Shown: piece by piece, positions 1 through 9,802 of the stretch
Layout: each line of letters opens with the position of its first letter
Numbering within the stretch: position 1 is the stretch's first letter
Source of the DNA: Phytophthora colocasiae
Taxonomy: Eukaryota > Oomycota > Peronosporomycetes > Peronosporales > Peronosporaceae
Direction of reading: 5' to 3'
DNA length: 64,000 nt
Assembly: GCA_018806915.1 (NCBI GenBank)
Contig: JAGKQI010000046.1
Location: 620,001 to 684,000, forward strand
The notes under the pieces: model-generated
Databases searched by the model: none
The model's input: the letters and a program-made list of their open reading frames with translations, nothing else
What the model was told of the DNA's origin: nothing
Made by a program: the position numbers and the translations under genes

Positions 1-1266
1 TCGGAGCGTGCAGCGATACGTAGGCGAGTGTGTAGACTGTGAGACTGGAAAGGGGAGACCCACGATCCGGGGCGAGTCACCTGGGAATCTGCAAGCGACA
101 TACCCATTCCAGATCATAGCGATGGATCACATACCCTCTCTGCCCAGATCCAACAAAGGCAACACCGAACTACTGATCTGGGTAGATCTGTTCACGGGAT
201 ATGTGATCGCGAAGGCTAGTTCCTCCCGATCGGCCCAGACCGTCGCGGAATCTTATGAAGAATGCGTGTTCCGCAGATTTGGTGCTAGCGGGATGATCAG
301 GCACGATCGAGAACCGGGTTTCATGTCCGACTTCTTCAGATCGTTCAATAAGATCCTGGGGCAGCGACAACGGGCGACGATGACTTACCGACCACAGGCC
401 AATGGGACTGCGGAACGGATGGTACAGACGGCGACTAGGGCGATCAAGATGTATGTTCAAGATCTCGATCAAAAGGATTGGGATGAATATGCAGAGAGAT
501 TGACATTCGCTATTAACACGGCTCACGATCGGGTTCGGGGAGATACCCCTCACTATTTGGTACACGGATGGGACCCGAGATCGACGTTGGAAGCGACGAT
601 CCCGATCGGGTCGACCAGGCACCATGACCGCGATCCAAGACGGTGGAGATATCGCGTTCAGAGATACTACCAGCAGTCGAGAGAACAGGTCAACGCTAGG
701 CTGCGAGAGGCGATTGCGGACCGAGCTGATCGGCACAATGAGGACGTCGATCCGCATCAGATCGAAGCTGGATCACGAGTCGTGTGAAGGAAGGGTATGC
801 GCGTAAACTCGCTCACCTCTGGCACGGCCCGTTCCGTGTTGCAGAGAAGCTCAATGAATTCACGATCAAGCTGGAGATCGCGGGATCTGATTACCATATC
901 TTCCCGGTGGTCCATGTTTCTAAGCTAAAGCTGGTACGGAATTTCCCGGATCGACCGCGGATCGAGTTGACGGTGGATGAAGCAGATCGGCTCGATTTCG
1001 ATGAGATCCTCCTTCCGGAAGACAGTTGGGTCCCGGATCTGGATACCGATGAGTACGAAGTCGAACGGATCTCGGACATGCGAAGTGGGAAACGAACTCG
1101 CTACGGCCGGATCTATCGTGAATTTCTGGTGCACTGGGTCGGTTATGATGAGCCAACGTGGGTCGACGAAGCTGATCTTAACTGTGGGGCCATATTGAGC
1201 GCGTTCCTACGTGACCACGCTAATCGGAACCGGTTCGGCGTGATGCAGTCGCATGAAGAGGTGTAA
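1..1266 (+). pseudogene. Pol 3' end (integrase core and chromodomain), frameshifted
   Basis: This is the C-terminal quarter of the Ty3/Gypsy polyprotein. The integrase core is visible, with Asp in AMDHIP, Asp in RHDREPGF and Glu in NGTAERMVQ, and is followed by a chromodomain ending at 1266 (LVHWVGYDEPTWVDE). Compared with the intact copy at 13440-14717 it has a 3-bp insertion near 162 (an added Thr) and a 16-bp deletion at 780/781. The deletion shifts the frame, stops the integrase ORF at 787 and leaves the chromodomain in another frame (784-1266). It cannot give a full integrase-chromodomain product. Confidence 0.9.
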
Positions 1267-1619
1267 GGAGAGTCAGGCGAGGTGACAGGGTTGCCTCGCC
1301 GTGATCGAGGAAGCTGATGTGGAGGAGAATCCAGATCAGAGCGAGAGTTTTATATTTGTGTATGTGCATGTGCGTAGGGAATTTGACGTTGGAAGATGGT
1401 GATCCGGGATGTCGAGATGGAGATGAAAGGGGATCACATTCTCAAAATGATGGAGTACGATGGAATGACTGTGGGAATGGAGAATACGAGAATCACGAGT
1501 GGAGATTATGGGAGTTACGAATGGAGATGGAAGAATGCAGAACTGCCCTGGATGGGGTTCCGAATCCGGGCTCGGAGGGAAGCCTCGAGCCTTGCTGCAG
1601 GTGATCGAAGTGGCACGAT
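1267..1619. other. Convergent spacer between pol (+) and gag-like gene (-), copy A
   Basis: This stretch lies between the two convergent stop codons and is almost identical to 14718-15070. I see no convincing gene in it. It is A/G-rich on the plus strand, with many GGA and GAT runs. It should carry the 3' ends of both opposing transcripts, but no clear polyadenylation signal can be assigned. Confidence 0.6.
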
Positions 1620-4423
1620 TTACGGAGAAGCGGGAGGAGGATTGAACTTGCCGATAAGGCGGGGGATCCTGGTAGCGGGATGGTTGACCGGGTCCTGCCG
1701 ATACTGGTTACGCCATGGATCCGCCTCGTCACACTCCTCCAGAGCCTCGATCAGGTTCGCCGGCTCTGGGACGTTCGCGTTGGGATCCGCCAGGTTGGCA
1801 CGCCGAGAGACCACGCCGGGATACCAACGAACCACGTCCACTCCCGGAATGGGGAGGTGAAGGAAGAACGGGTCCAACAGGATGTCGAGATCGAACCACT
1901 GGTCGCGCATTATGGCGGGGAAGGAGGCAAGGAACTGGCGCCAAGCAGACCCAGCCCGACTCCGCCTGGCCTTGCGAGCAACATAATACCGCTGCAGTTC
2001 GAGATCCGCATCTTGCATGGCAGAGGTGATCTCGAAGTTATGGGTGGCCTCCCAAAATGCTTGACGGTGCCGTTCCTCCAGGACGCGATAGGTGGCGGCC
2101 ACGGCCGCGAGGGGTGTTCCCTCCCTCTCGTGCAGATCGAGGTCGAACGTAAGGGGACCCGGGTTCGCGAAGTCGTTCCACGGCTCCGGAGCCAGCAGAT
2201 CAAGCACGTTCACGCCCGTGATCAGCTCGTTGAGGTATTCGGTGCCGGGGGTCGGCGCAGGCTCGGCCTGTATCTGGGAAGGGAACAGCCAACCCGAAGG
2301 GATCAACAACCGTTTACCCAGAGAATTGGCAATCAGACCCACGATCGAATACTGCCCGATCAACTGCGGATCCCACGGTACGATGTCAGCGGCCGCGAAG
2401 GTGCGCTGCCGATCGTACCCTGGAATGAAAGAGGCGACCGGGAACAGGGGTGGTCGGAGCTTGAGGGGCGGGGAACCGCCGGGAGGAGGTTACGGCGGCG
2501 ACGGGGAACCCGGAGGTGATCCCGGAGACGGCGGGCCTGATCCATCCGGAGATGGGCTTGAGCCGTCCGGAGACCCCGATCCATGAGCACCAGAAGGTCT
2601 GCCTCTCGGAACCTGACCGGACTCGCGCCGGTGCGTCGAGATAGATCGTTGGCGGCCCATGTGTAAAATATCGTCATCCTCGGAGTCCTCCGCCTCGTTG
2701 GAACGTGCCGATTCGGCCTCAGAACTAGTTCCATTGCTGGGTTCTGGACTTCCGTCCTCTTCGGACGGCGACGAGAATGGGTGCTGGGGATCGTAGTCAG
2801 AGTCTTCCTCTTCCTCGTCCTGCGAATCGCCATCGGTGGGGAGCGATCCGGACTGATCCGTCGGTGCCGGGGTCGGATCAGGGGCTGGAGTGTCGGTTTC
2901 CTCCCCTCCGGCCTGCCCAGAAGCTTGATCCGCCAACAGATCCAGCGGGCTCGCCGTTGATCCTGCCGGGGTCGGAACCACCGTTGGTGTGACAGGCTGG
3001 GTTGATCCGGGAGCTTCGGTAGCCGCAGTTCTTAGATCACGGGGTGCTGAGGAGCTCCGAGCTGGACGCTTGCGTGAGGAAGGAGGAACGGCTGGGGAAG
3101 CGGAGGCGCTTCGAGATCTTTTGGTGGCACGGGCCGCCCGTCGATCTGCGATCCACGAGGACAACCGAGCAGAGGAATCCTCAGCGTGATGCAGCTGTTG
3201 TTCGGCTTCGGCATAATCAGCGTCCAGCTCTTGATGAGCCTGTCGAAGCTCCGCGTTCTGTCGCTGGAGTTGGTCAAGCTCCTGTGTCGCCGCATCCCGG
3301 GCGGAACGGGCCACGTCAAGGTCTGCGAGGACCGATAAACGATCTTGGGTGGCGTCGTCCAGGTCGACCTGGATTCGATCACGATCCACCGTGACTCGAT
3401 TGAAATCTTGCATCGCCTGATCCCGGTCGAGGCGGGCCTGATCCAAATCTGCGACGGCCTGATCCCGCTCGGCGATCGCGGCGCGATGCTGGACGGAGAG
3501 CTGGTCCCGGTCGTGCTGGATTATTTCCAGATTTCCCAAGGCGTCTGCCAGATCTTGCTCCAGGCTGGATACGGCGGCGGCATCGGCGGTCGCATCCAAA
3601 GGCGGGGCGCGAGAATCCGGTGCGGATACGTCCTCCAAGGCGAGGTGCGCCCGAGCCAGTTCAGCCTGATGATCCTCTGCCTCGCGTTCCAGGTACGCGA
3701 CTTCGGCTCGAGCGGCGAGCAACTCCGCTTGGGTCCGCGTCAACTCCAACCTCAACCGAGCCTCCTCTGCCGTAGGGCCGGGTCTGATCAGCGGGCATGG
3801 CCATGGCCGCTTGTGGACCTTGGGAGGAATCGTTCCTCTGCCAGCGATCAAGGCTACGCTGAGTGAGGGTCAAGTCATGACGCACGGCGGCGAGCTCCCG
3901 TTCGCGATCCTGGAGCTCATCCCGGAGTTCAATCTCCGTCTCCCCGGCTATGCGAAGTTCGGCCAGCCGGAAGTCGAGATCCTCGAGCGCAGAGTCTAGC
4001 CGCGCTTGGATCCGAGCCATTCGCTGCTCAGACTCCCGCCGTTCGGCGTCGTGCTGAGCCCGCTGGTCCTGCAAGGCGGCGATCGCGTCTTCACCGATAA
4101 CTGATAACATCTCCGGTTCCCGACCGCAGACGAGCGATTTCGGCGTTCAGCCGCAAGATCTCCTCCGCCTGGTCGTCCCGGAAGCGCTCCATATCCTCCA
4201 TGTCGGATCGCAACCGGCGAACGGTGTCGTCCAGGTGGTCCCGATCGCGACTCAAGGTTTCGCGCATCCGTTGGCTATGGGCCAGTCTCGCTTGCAAGGT
4301 GACCAGCTCAGGGTTCACCTCGGGGGTTGAGAAGCGGGAGGCCGTGGATCGGGCGGATCGGATCGAGTGCTCGCTCGAGGGCGTTCTCGGCGTCAAGGGG
4401 GGCGAGGGAGGCGGATCGGACAT
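1620..4423 (-). pseudogene. Gag-like coiled-coil protein, antisense to pol, copy A
   Basis: The first ATG (residues MSDPPPSPP) is at 4423. The product begins with a Ser/Pro-rich leader, continues as a long charged coiled coil with repeated RDQA/ERD heptads, then an acidic Ser/Glu/Asp stretch, a Pro/Gly/Ser tail and a globular C-terminal domain of about 290 residues (WDPQLIGQYSIVGLI onwards). This layout resembles the oomycete Gag-like proteins I know; that is a family inference. All three copies share two breaks: a 20-bp overlap of two frames at 4091-4110 and an in-frame TAA at 2490 before the C-terminal domain. This copy also has an extra C near 3777. No zinc knuckle or protease motif is seen. 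Confidence 0.65.
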
Positions 4424-4526
4424 CGTAAGGGAGTGGTGGTACTTGAACGACTTGTGTTCCAGGTGGTGAATGTGGAAATAAACCCGAAGTGAGCTGCGGC
4501 AGCTCAACTTACGTGCTGGGGGCGGA

Positions 4527-5892
4527 TGTGGTGAAGCGGACGAGAATTTTTCCCGGAGAGACAATATCAGCCACGAACCCGAATAGAGTCGGAACGAGCG
4601 ACAGGGGGGACCTGTGATCCCCAGATCTGGGTCGAATCAGACGAAGGCACGATGGGTCCCGCCGGGGAACAGGCAACAGAGACACCGGCGGGGGAGCAAG
4701 TGGAGCGGTGTTCGTGGGTGATCCGAATCCTGCCGGAGAAAGAATGGGGGAATCAAGGATGTTCTTGCGCGATCAACGATGACGGGGTCCCAAGTGAACA
4801 CGATCGGCTTACCCCGGCGCCTCGAGGCCTCTAACAGCATGATCCTATATCCCCGGGCGGCAACGAAGCAGGATCACGCAGGATCACTGCGTGATCTTCT
4901 CCCGTTTAGGTACGAGATCAGGTCCGGATCAAGCTCAGCCCCAGGCGCGACGCAGACTCTTCTGGTGGCCTGATCCGGATTCTTTGAAGGATTACCAAGC
5001 GGGATCAGGCCGCGATCAAGCCCCAATTAAGTGCGAGATCAAGCTTCGGTTAAGTGCGAGATCAAGCTTCGGTTAAGTGCGAGATCAAGCTTTGGTTAAG
5101 TACGAGATCAAGCTTCGGCTAAGTACGAGATCAAGCTTCGGTTAAGTACGGAATCGGCCCACGATCAGGGTTAGGGGAACCAAGCTAGGGATCAGCTATG
5201 TAGCCAGTGTCATGTGATCGTAGGATAGTAAATCAGGATGGGATTAGTAGGCATAGGAATAACCATAAACAGACTCGAATTTGCCCTGAAGCACTCAAGT
5301 GTCTTCGCTACGCCTGGAACCGGGAACTACATTGGCCCTACAAGCATCGGGAAGGTAAGGATACGTGACCTAGTATAGCGGTTAAGTCTGGATAATATAT
5401 TGGCCAGCTTTGCCCTATCTAGTGAACTATCCTTTAAGTGCATACATCAGATCGGAAGGAATTGGTTGTTTAGCCTGACGATCCCGTCGAATCTCGCCCC
5501 CTCAAGACCCCCGCTAAAGGAAGCGGAAAACAACGAAAGGAAGGGACTGAAACCCGAACATTGGACTATTGGAAGACCTGGATCAAGAACCAGGCACCCG
5601 GATCAAGGCTCGAGAACTCGCCTACGACCGGGATCACGTACTTAGAGGTGGAGTGAAGAACTTCCACGCCGCCTCAAACCCCTGCGTCACCCAAGACTTT
5701 CTTCTCGTCCCAAGACATCTTCAGAAGTTACCTGGAAGAGCGTAACCCGCCTACCGACGGATACACAAGGTGAACACTACACGCAACAAGATCACGGATC
5801 ATCGGGGGACCCCCTCCGTTAGTCGGTGTCTGGGCGCAAGTGGCGATCGCGATCGGCCTCAACCAGATTTTGGCCAGATCCGCTCCACCACA
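4527..5892 (+). repeat. LTR, copy A (1366 bp)
   Basis: The LTR starts TGTGGTGAAGCGGA and ends TCCGCTCCACCACA. The two ends form a 14-bp inverted repeat with one mismatch and have canonical TG...CA termini. It is bounded on the left by a purine-rich tract (GGGGGCGGA). It contains the 23-bp tandem array at 5025-5150 and an AT-rich TATA-like patch (GATAATATATTGG) near 5391. Near-identical LTRs lie at 8440-9802 and 17973-19339. Confidence 0.85.
5025..5150. repeat. 23-bp tandem repeats inside the LTR
   Basis: Five full units of about 23 bp plus a partial sixth follow the pattern TTAAGTGCGAGATCAAGCTT + CGG, with G/A variation (GTGCGAG or GTACGAG). Each unit holds one GATC and one HindIII site. The same array is at 8938-9063 and 18471-18597 with slightly different unit variants. 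It lies about 250-370 bp upstream of the TATA-like patch, so an enhancer-like U3 role is plausible but inferred. Confidence 0.8.
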
Positions 5893-8336
5893 CAACATAA
5901 TACCGCTGCAGTTCGAGATCCGCATCTTGCATGGCAGAGGTGATCTCGAAGTTATGGGTGGCCTCCCAAAATGCTTGACGGTGCCGTTCCTCCAGGACGC
6001 GATAGGTGGCGGCCACGGCCGCGAGGGGTGTTCCCTCCCTCTCGTGCAGATCGAGGTCGAACGTAAGGGGACCCGGGTTCGCGAAGTCGTTCCACGGCTC
6101 CGGAGCCAGCAGATCAAGCACGTTCACGCCCGTGATCAGCTCGTTGAGGTATTCGGTGCCGGGGGTCGGCGCAGGCTCGGCCTGTATCTGGGTAGGGAAC
6201 AGCCAACCCGAAGGGATTAACAACCGTTTACCCAGAGAATTGGCAATCAGACCCACGATCGAATACTGCCCGATCAACCGCGGATCCCACGGTACGATGT
6301 CAGCGGCCGCGAAGGTGCGCTGCCGATCGTACCCTGGAATGAAAGAGGCGACCGGGAACAGGGGTGGTCGGAGCCCGAGGGGCGGGGAACCGCCGGGAGG
6401 AGGTTACGGCGGCGACGGGGAACCCGGAGGTGATCCCGGAGACGGCGGGCCTGATCCATCCGGAGATGGGCTTGAGCCGTCCGGAGACCCCGATCCATGA
6501 GCACCAGAAGGTCTGCCTCTCGGAACCTGACCGGACTCGCGCCGGTGCGTCGAGATAGATCGTTGGCGGCCCATGTGTAAAATATCGTCATCCTCGGAGT
6601 CCTCCGCCTCGTTGGAACGTGCCGATTCGGCCTCAGAACTAGTTCCATTGCTGGGTTCTGGACTTCCGTCCTCTTCGGACGGCGACGAGAATGGGTGCTG
6701 GGGATCGTAGTCAGAGTCTTCCTCTTCCTCGTCCTGCGAATCGCCATCGGTGGGGAGCGATCCGGACTGATCCGTCGGTGCCGGGGTCGGATCAGGGGCT
6801 GGAGTGTCGGTTTCCTCCCCTCCGGCCTGCCCAGAAGCTTGATCCGCCAACAGATCCAGCGGGCTCGCCGTTAATCCTGCCGGGGTCGGAACCACCGTTG
6901 GTGTGACAGGCTGGGTTGATCCGGGAGCTTCGGTAGCCGCAGTTCTTAGATCACGGGGTGCTGAGGAGCTCCGAGCTGGACGCTTGCGTGAGGAAGGAGG
7001 AACGGCTGGGGAAGCGGAGGCGCTTCGAGATCTTTTGGTGGCACGGGCCGCCCGTCGATCTGCGATCCACGAGGACAACCGAGCAGAGGAATCCTCAGCG
7101 TGATGTAGCTGTTGTTCGGCTTCGGCATAATCAGCGTCCAGCTCTTGATGAGCCTGTCGAAGCTCCGCGTTCTGTCGCTGGAGTTGGTCAAGCTCCTGTG
7201 TCGCCGCATCCCGGGCGGAACGGGCCACGTCAAGGTCTGCGAGGACCGATAAACGATCTTGGGTGGCGTCGTCCAGGTCGACCTGGATTCGATCACGATC
7301 CACCGTGACTCGATTGAAATCTTGCATCGCCTGATCCCGGTCGAGGCGGGCCTGATCCAAATCTGCGACGGCCTGATCCCGCTCGGCGATCGCGGCGCGA
7401 TGCTGGACGGAGAGCTGGTCCCGGTCGTGCTGGATTATTTCCAGATTTCCCAAGGCGTCTGCCAGATCTTGCTCCAGGCTGGATACGGCGGCGGCATCGG
7501 CGGTCGCATCCAAAGGCGGGGCGCGAGAATCCGGTGCGGATACGTCCTCCAAGGCGAGGTGCGCCCGAGCCAGTTCAGCCTGATGATCCTCTGCCTCGCG
7601 TTCCAGGTACGCGACTTCGGCTCGAGCGGCGAGCAACTCCGCTTGGGTCCGCGTCAACTCCAACCTCAACCGAGCCTCCTCTGCCGTAGGGCGGGTCTGA
7701 TCAGCGGGCATGGCCATGGCCGCTTGTGGACCTTGGGAGGAATCGTTCCTCTGCCAGCGATCAAGGCTACGCTGAGTGAGGGTCAAGTCATGACGCACGG
7801 CGGCGAGCTCCCGTTCGCGATCCTGGAGCTCATCCCGGAGTTCAATCTCCGTCTCCCCGGCTATGCGAAGTTCGGCCAGCCGGAAGTCGAGATCCTCGAG
7901 CGCAGAGTCTAGCCGCGCTTGGATCCGAGCCATTCGCTGCTCAGACTCCCGCCGTTCGGCGTCGTGCTGAGCCCGCTGGTCCTGCAAGGCGGCGATCGCG
8001 TCTTCACCGATAACTGATAACATCTCCGGTTCCCGACCGCAGACGAGCGATTTCGGCGTTCAGCCGCAAGATCTCCTCCGCCTGGTCGTCCCGGAAGCGC
8101 TCCATATCCTCCATGTCGGATCGCAACCGGCGAACGGTGTCGTCCAGGTGGTCCCGATCGCGACTCAAGGTTTCGCGCATCCGTTGGCTATGGGCCAGTC
8201 TCGCTTGCAAGGTGACCAGCTCAGGGTTCACCTCGGGGGTTGAGAAGCGGGAGGCCGTGGATCGGGCGGATCGGATCGAGTGCTCGCTCGAGGGCGTTCT
8301 CGGCGTCAAGGGGGGCGAGGGAGGCGGATCGGACAT
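5893..8336 (-). pseudogene. Gag-like coiled-coil protein, copy B (C-terminus deleted)
   Basis: This is the best-preserved coiled-coil section: the frame is open without interruption from 8023 to 6404 (about 539 residues). The leader ORF (start at 8336) overlaps it by 20 bp in another frame, as in the other copies. The shared in-frame TAA lies at 6404, and the C-terminal domain reads on from there to 5893, where the deletion junction cuts it. The last residues of the downstream ORF, to 5819, are encoded by the neighbouring LTR. Confidence 0.65.
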
Positions 8337-8439
8337 CGTAAGGGAGTGGTGGTACTTGAACGACTTGTGTTCCAGGTGGTGAATGTGGAAATAAACCCGA
8401 AGTGAGCTGCGGCAGCTCAACTTACGTGCTGGGGGCGGA
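5893..8439 (-). mobile_element. Ambisense element, internal-deletion remnant (copy B)
   Basis: Only a gag-like gene and the short leader before the next LTR remain. The sequence begins at the base equivalent to 1979 of copy A, immediately after the LTR end CCACCACA. Pol, the convergent spacer and the last ~360 bp of the gag-like gene are missing. The simplest history is a tandem LTR-internal-LTR-internal-LTR array (a product of LTR recombination) that later lost one internal segment. Confidence 0.8.
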
Positions 8440-9802
8440 TGTGGTGAAGCGGACGAGAATTTTTCCCGGAGAGACAATATCAGCCACGAACCCGAATAGA
8501 GTCGGAACGAGCGACAGGGGGGACCTGTGATCCCCAGATCTGGGTCGAATCAGACGAAGGCACGATGGGTCCCGCCGGGGAACAGGCAACAGAGACACCG
8601 GCGGGGGAGCAAGTGGAGCGGTGTTCGTGGGTGATCCGAATCCTGCCGGAGAAAGAATGGGGGAATCAAGGATGTTCTTGCGCGATCAACGATGACGGGG
8701 TCCCAAGTGAACACGATCGGCTTACCCCGGCGCCTCGAGGCCTCTAACAGCATGATCCTATATCCCCGGGCGGCAACGAAGCAGGATCACGCAGGATCAC
8801 TGCGTGATCTTCTCCCGTTTAGGTACGAGATCAGGTCCGGATCAAGCTCAGCCCCAGGCGCGACGCAGACTCTTCTGGTGGCCTGATCCGGATTCTTTGA
8901 AGGATTACCAAGCGGGATCAGGCCGCGATCAAGCCCCAATTAAGTGCGAGATCAAGCTTCGGTTAAGTGCGAGATCAAGCTTCGGTTAAGTGCGAGTTCA
9001 AGCTTCGGTTAAGTACGAGATCAAGCTTCGGTTAAGTACGAGATCAAGCTTCGGTTAAGTACGGAATCGGCCCACGATCAGGGTTAGGGGAACCAAGCTA
9101 GGGATCAGCTATGTAGCCAGTGTCATGTGATCGTAGGATAGTAAATCAGGATGGGATTAGTAGGCATAGGAATAACCATAAACAGAATCGAATTTGCCCT
9201 GAACCACTCAAGTGTCTTCGCTACGCCTGGAACCGGGAACTACATTGGCCCTACAAGCGTCAGGAAGGTAAGGATACGTGACCTAGTATAGCGGTTAAGT
9301 CTGGATAATATATTGGCCAGCTTTGCCCTATCTAGTGAACTATCCTTTAAGTGCATACATCAGATCGGAAGGAATTGGTTGTTTAGCCTGACGATCCCGT
9401 CGAATCTCGCCCCCTCAAGACCCCCGCTAAAGGAAGCGGAAAACAACGAAAGGAAGGGACTGAAACCCGAACATTGGACTATTGGAAGACCTGGATCAAG
9501 AACCAGGCACCCGGATCAAGGCTCGAGAACTCGCCTACGACCGGGATCACGTACTTAGAGGTGGAGTGAAGAACTTCCACGCCGCCTCAAACCCCTGCGT
9601 CACCCAAGACCTTCTTCTCGTCCCAAGACATCTTCAGAAGTTACCTGGAAGAGCGTAACCCGCCTACCGACGGGTACACAAGGTGAACACTACACGCAAC
9701 AAGATCACGGATCATCGGGGACCCTCCGTTAGTCGGTGTCTGGGCGCAAGTGGCGATCGCGATCGGCCTCAACCAGATTTTGGCCAGATCCGCTCCACCA
9801 CA
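8440..9802 (+). repeat. 5' LTR of the near-complete ambisense element (1363 bp)
   Basis: The termini are the same as in the other two LTRs (TGTGGTG...CCACCACA). It is closer in sequence to the copy A LTR than to the 3' LTR of its own element. The differences from the latter cluster around 18950-19015 and 19290-19330. The pol ATG at 9750 lies inside this LTR, 53 bp before its end. Confidence 0.85.
8938..9063. repeat. 23-bp tandem repeats in the 5' LTR
   Basis: This is the same array as at 5025-5150. One unit reads GCGAGTTCAAGC, which destroys the GATC, and the fourth and fifth units use GTACGAG. Confidence 0.75.

Larger units (their letters stand above)
1..5892 (+). mobile_element. Ambisense LTR retrotransposon, copy A (left end outside window)
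   Basis: The window opens inside the integrase of this element. Reading rightwards it holds the pol 3' end (+), a 353-bp convergent spacer, a gag-like gene on the minus strand and a complete LTR. The same order and near-identical sequence recur in the full copy at 8440-19339, so the ambisense layout belongs to the family and is not a local inversion. The right LTR is joined directly, without extra bases, to the middle of another gag-like gene at 5892/5893. This copy is defective: pol has a 16-bp deletion and the gag-like gene has an extra base. Confidence 0.85.

Noticed and set aside
170..757. Minus-strand 195-aa ORF opposite the integrase (again at 13605-14192)
   Set aside because: It is the antisense shadow of a conserved integrase frame, with no motif and no independent support.
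1680..2519. Plus-strand ORFs of 279 and 164 aa over the gag-like gene (also in copies B and C)
   Set aside because: They are shadows. The minus frame has clear heptad and domain structure, and the plus frames are Arg/Gly-rich without pattern.
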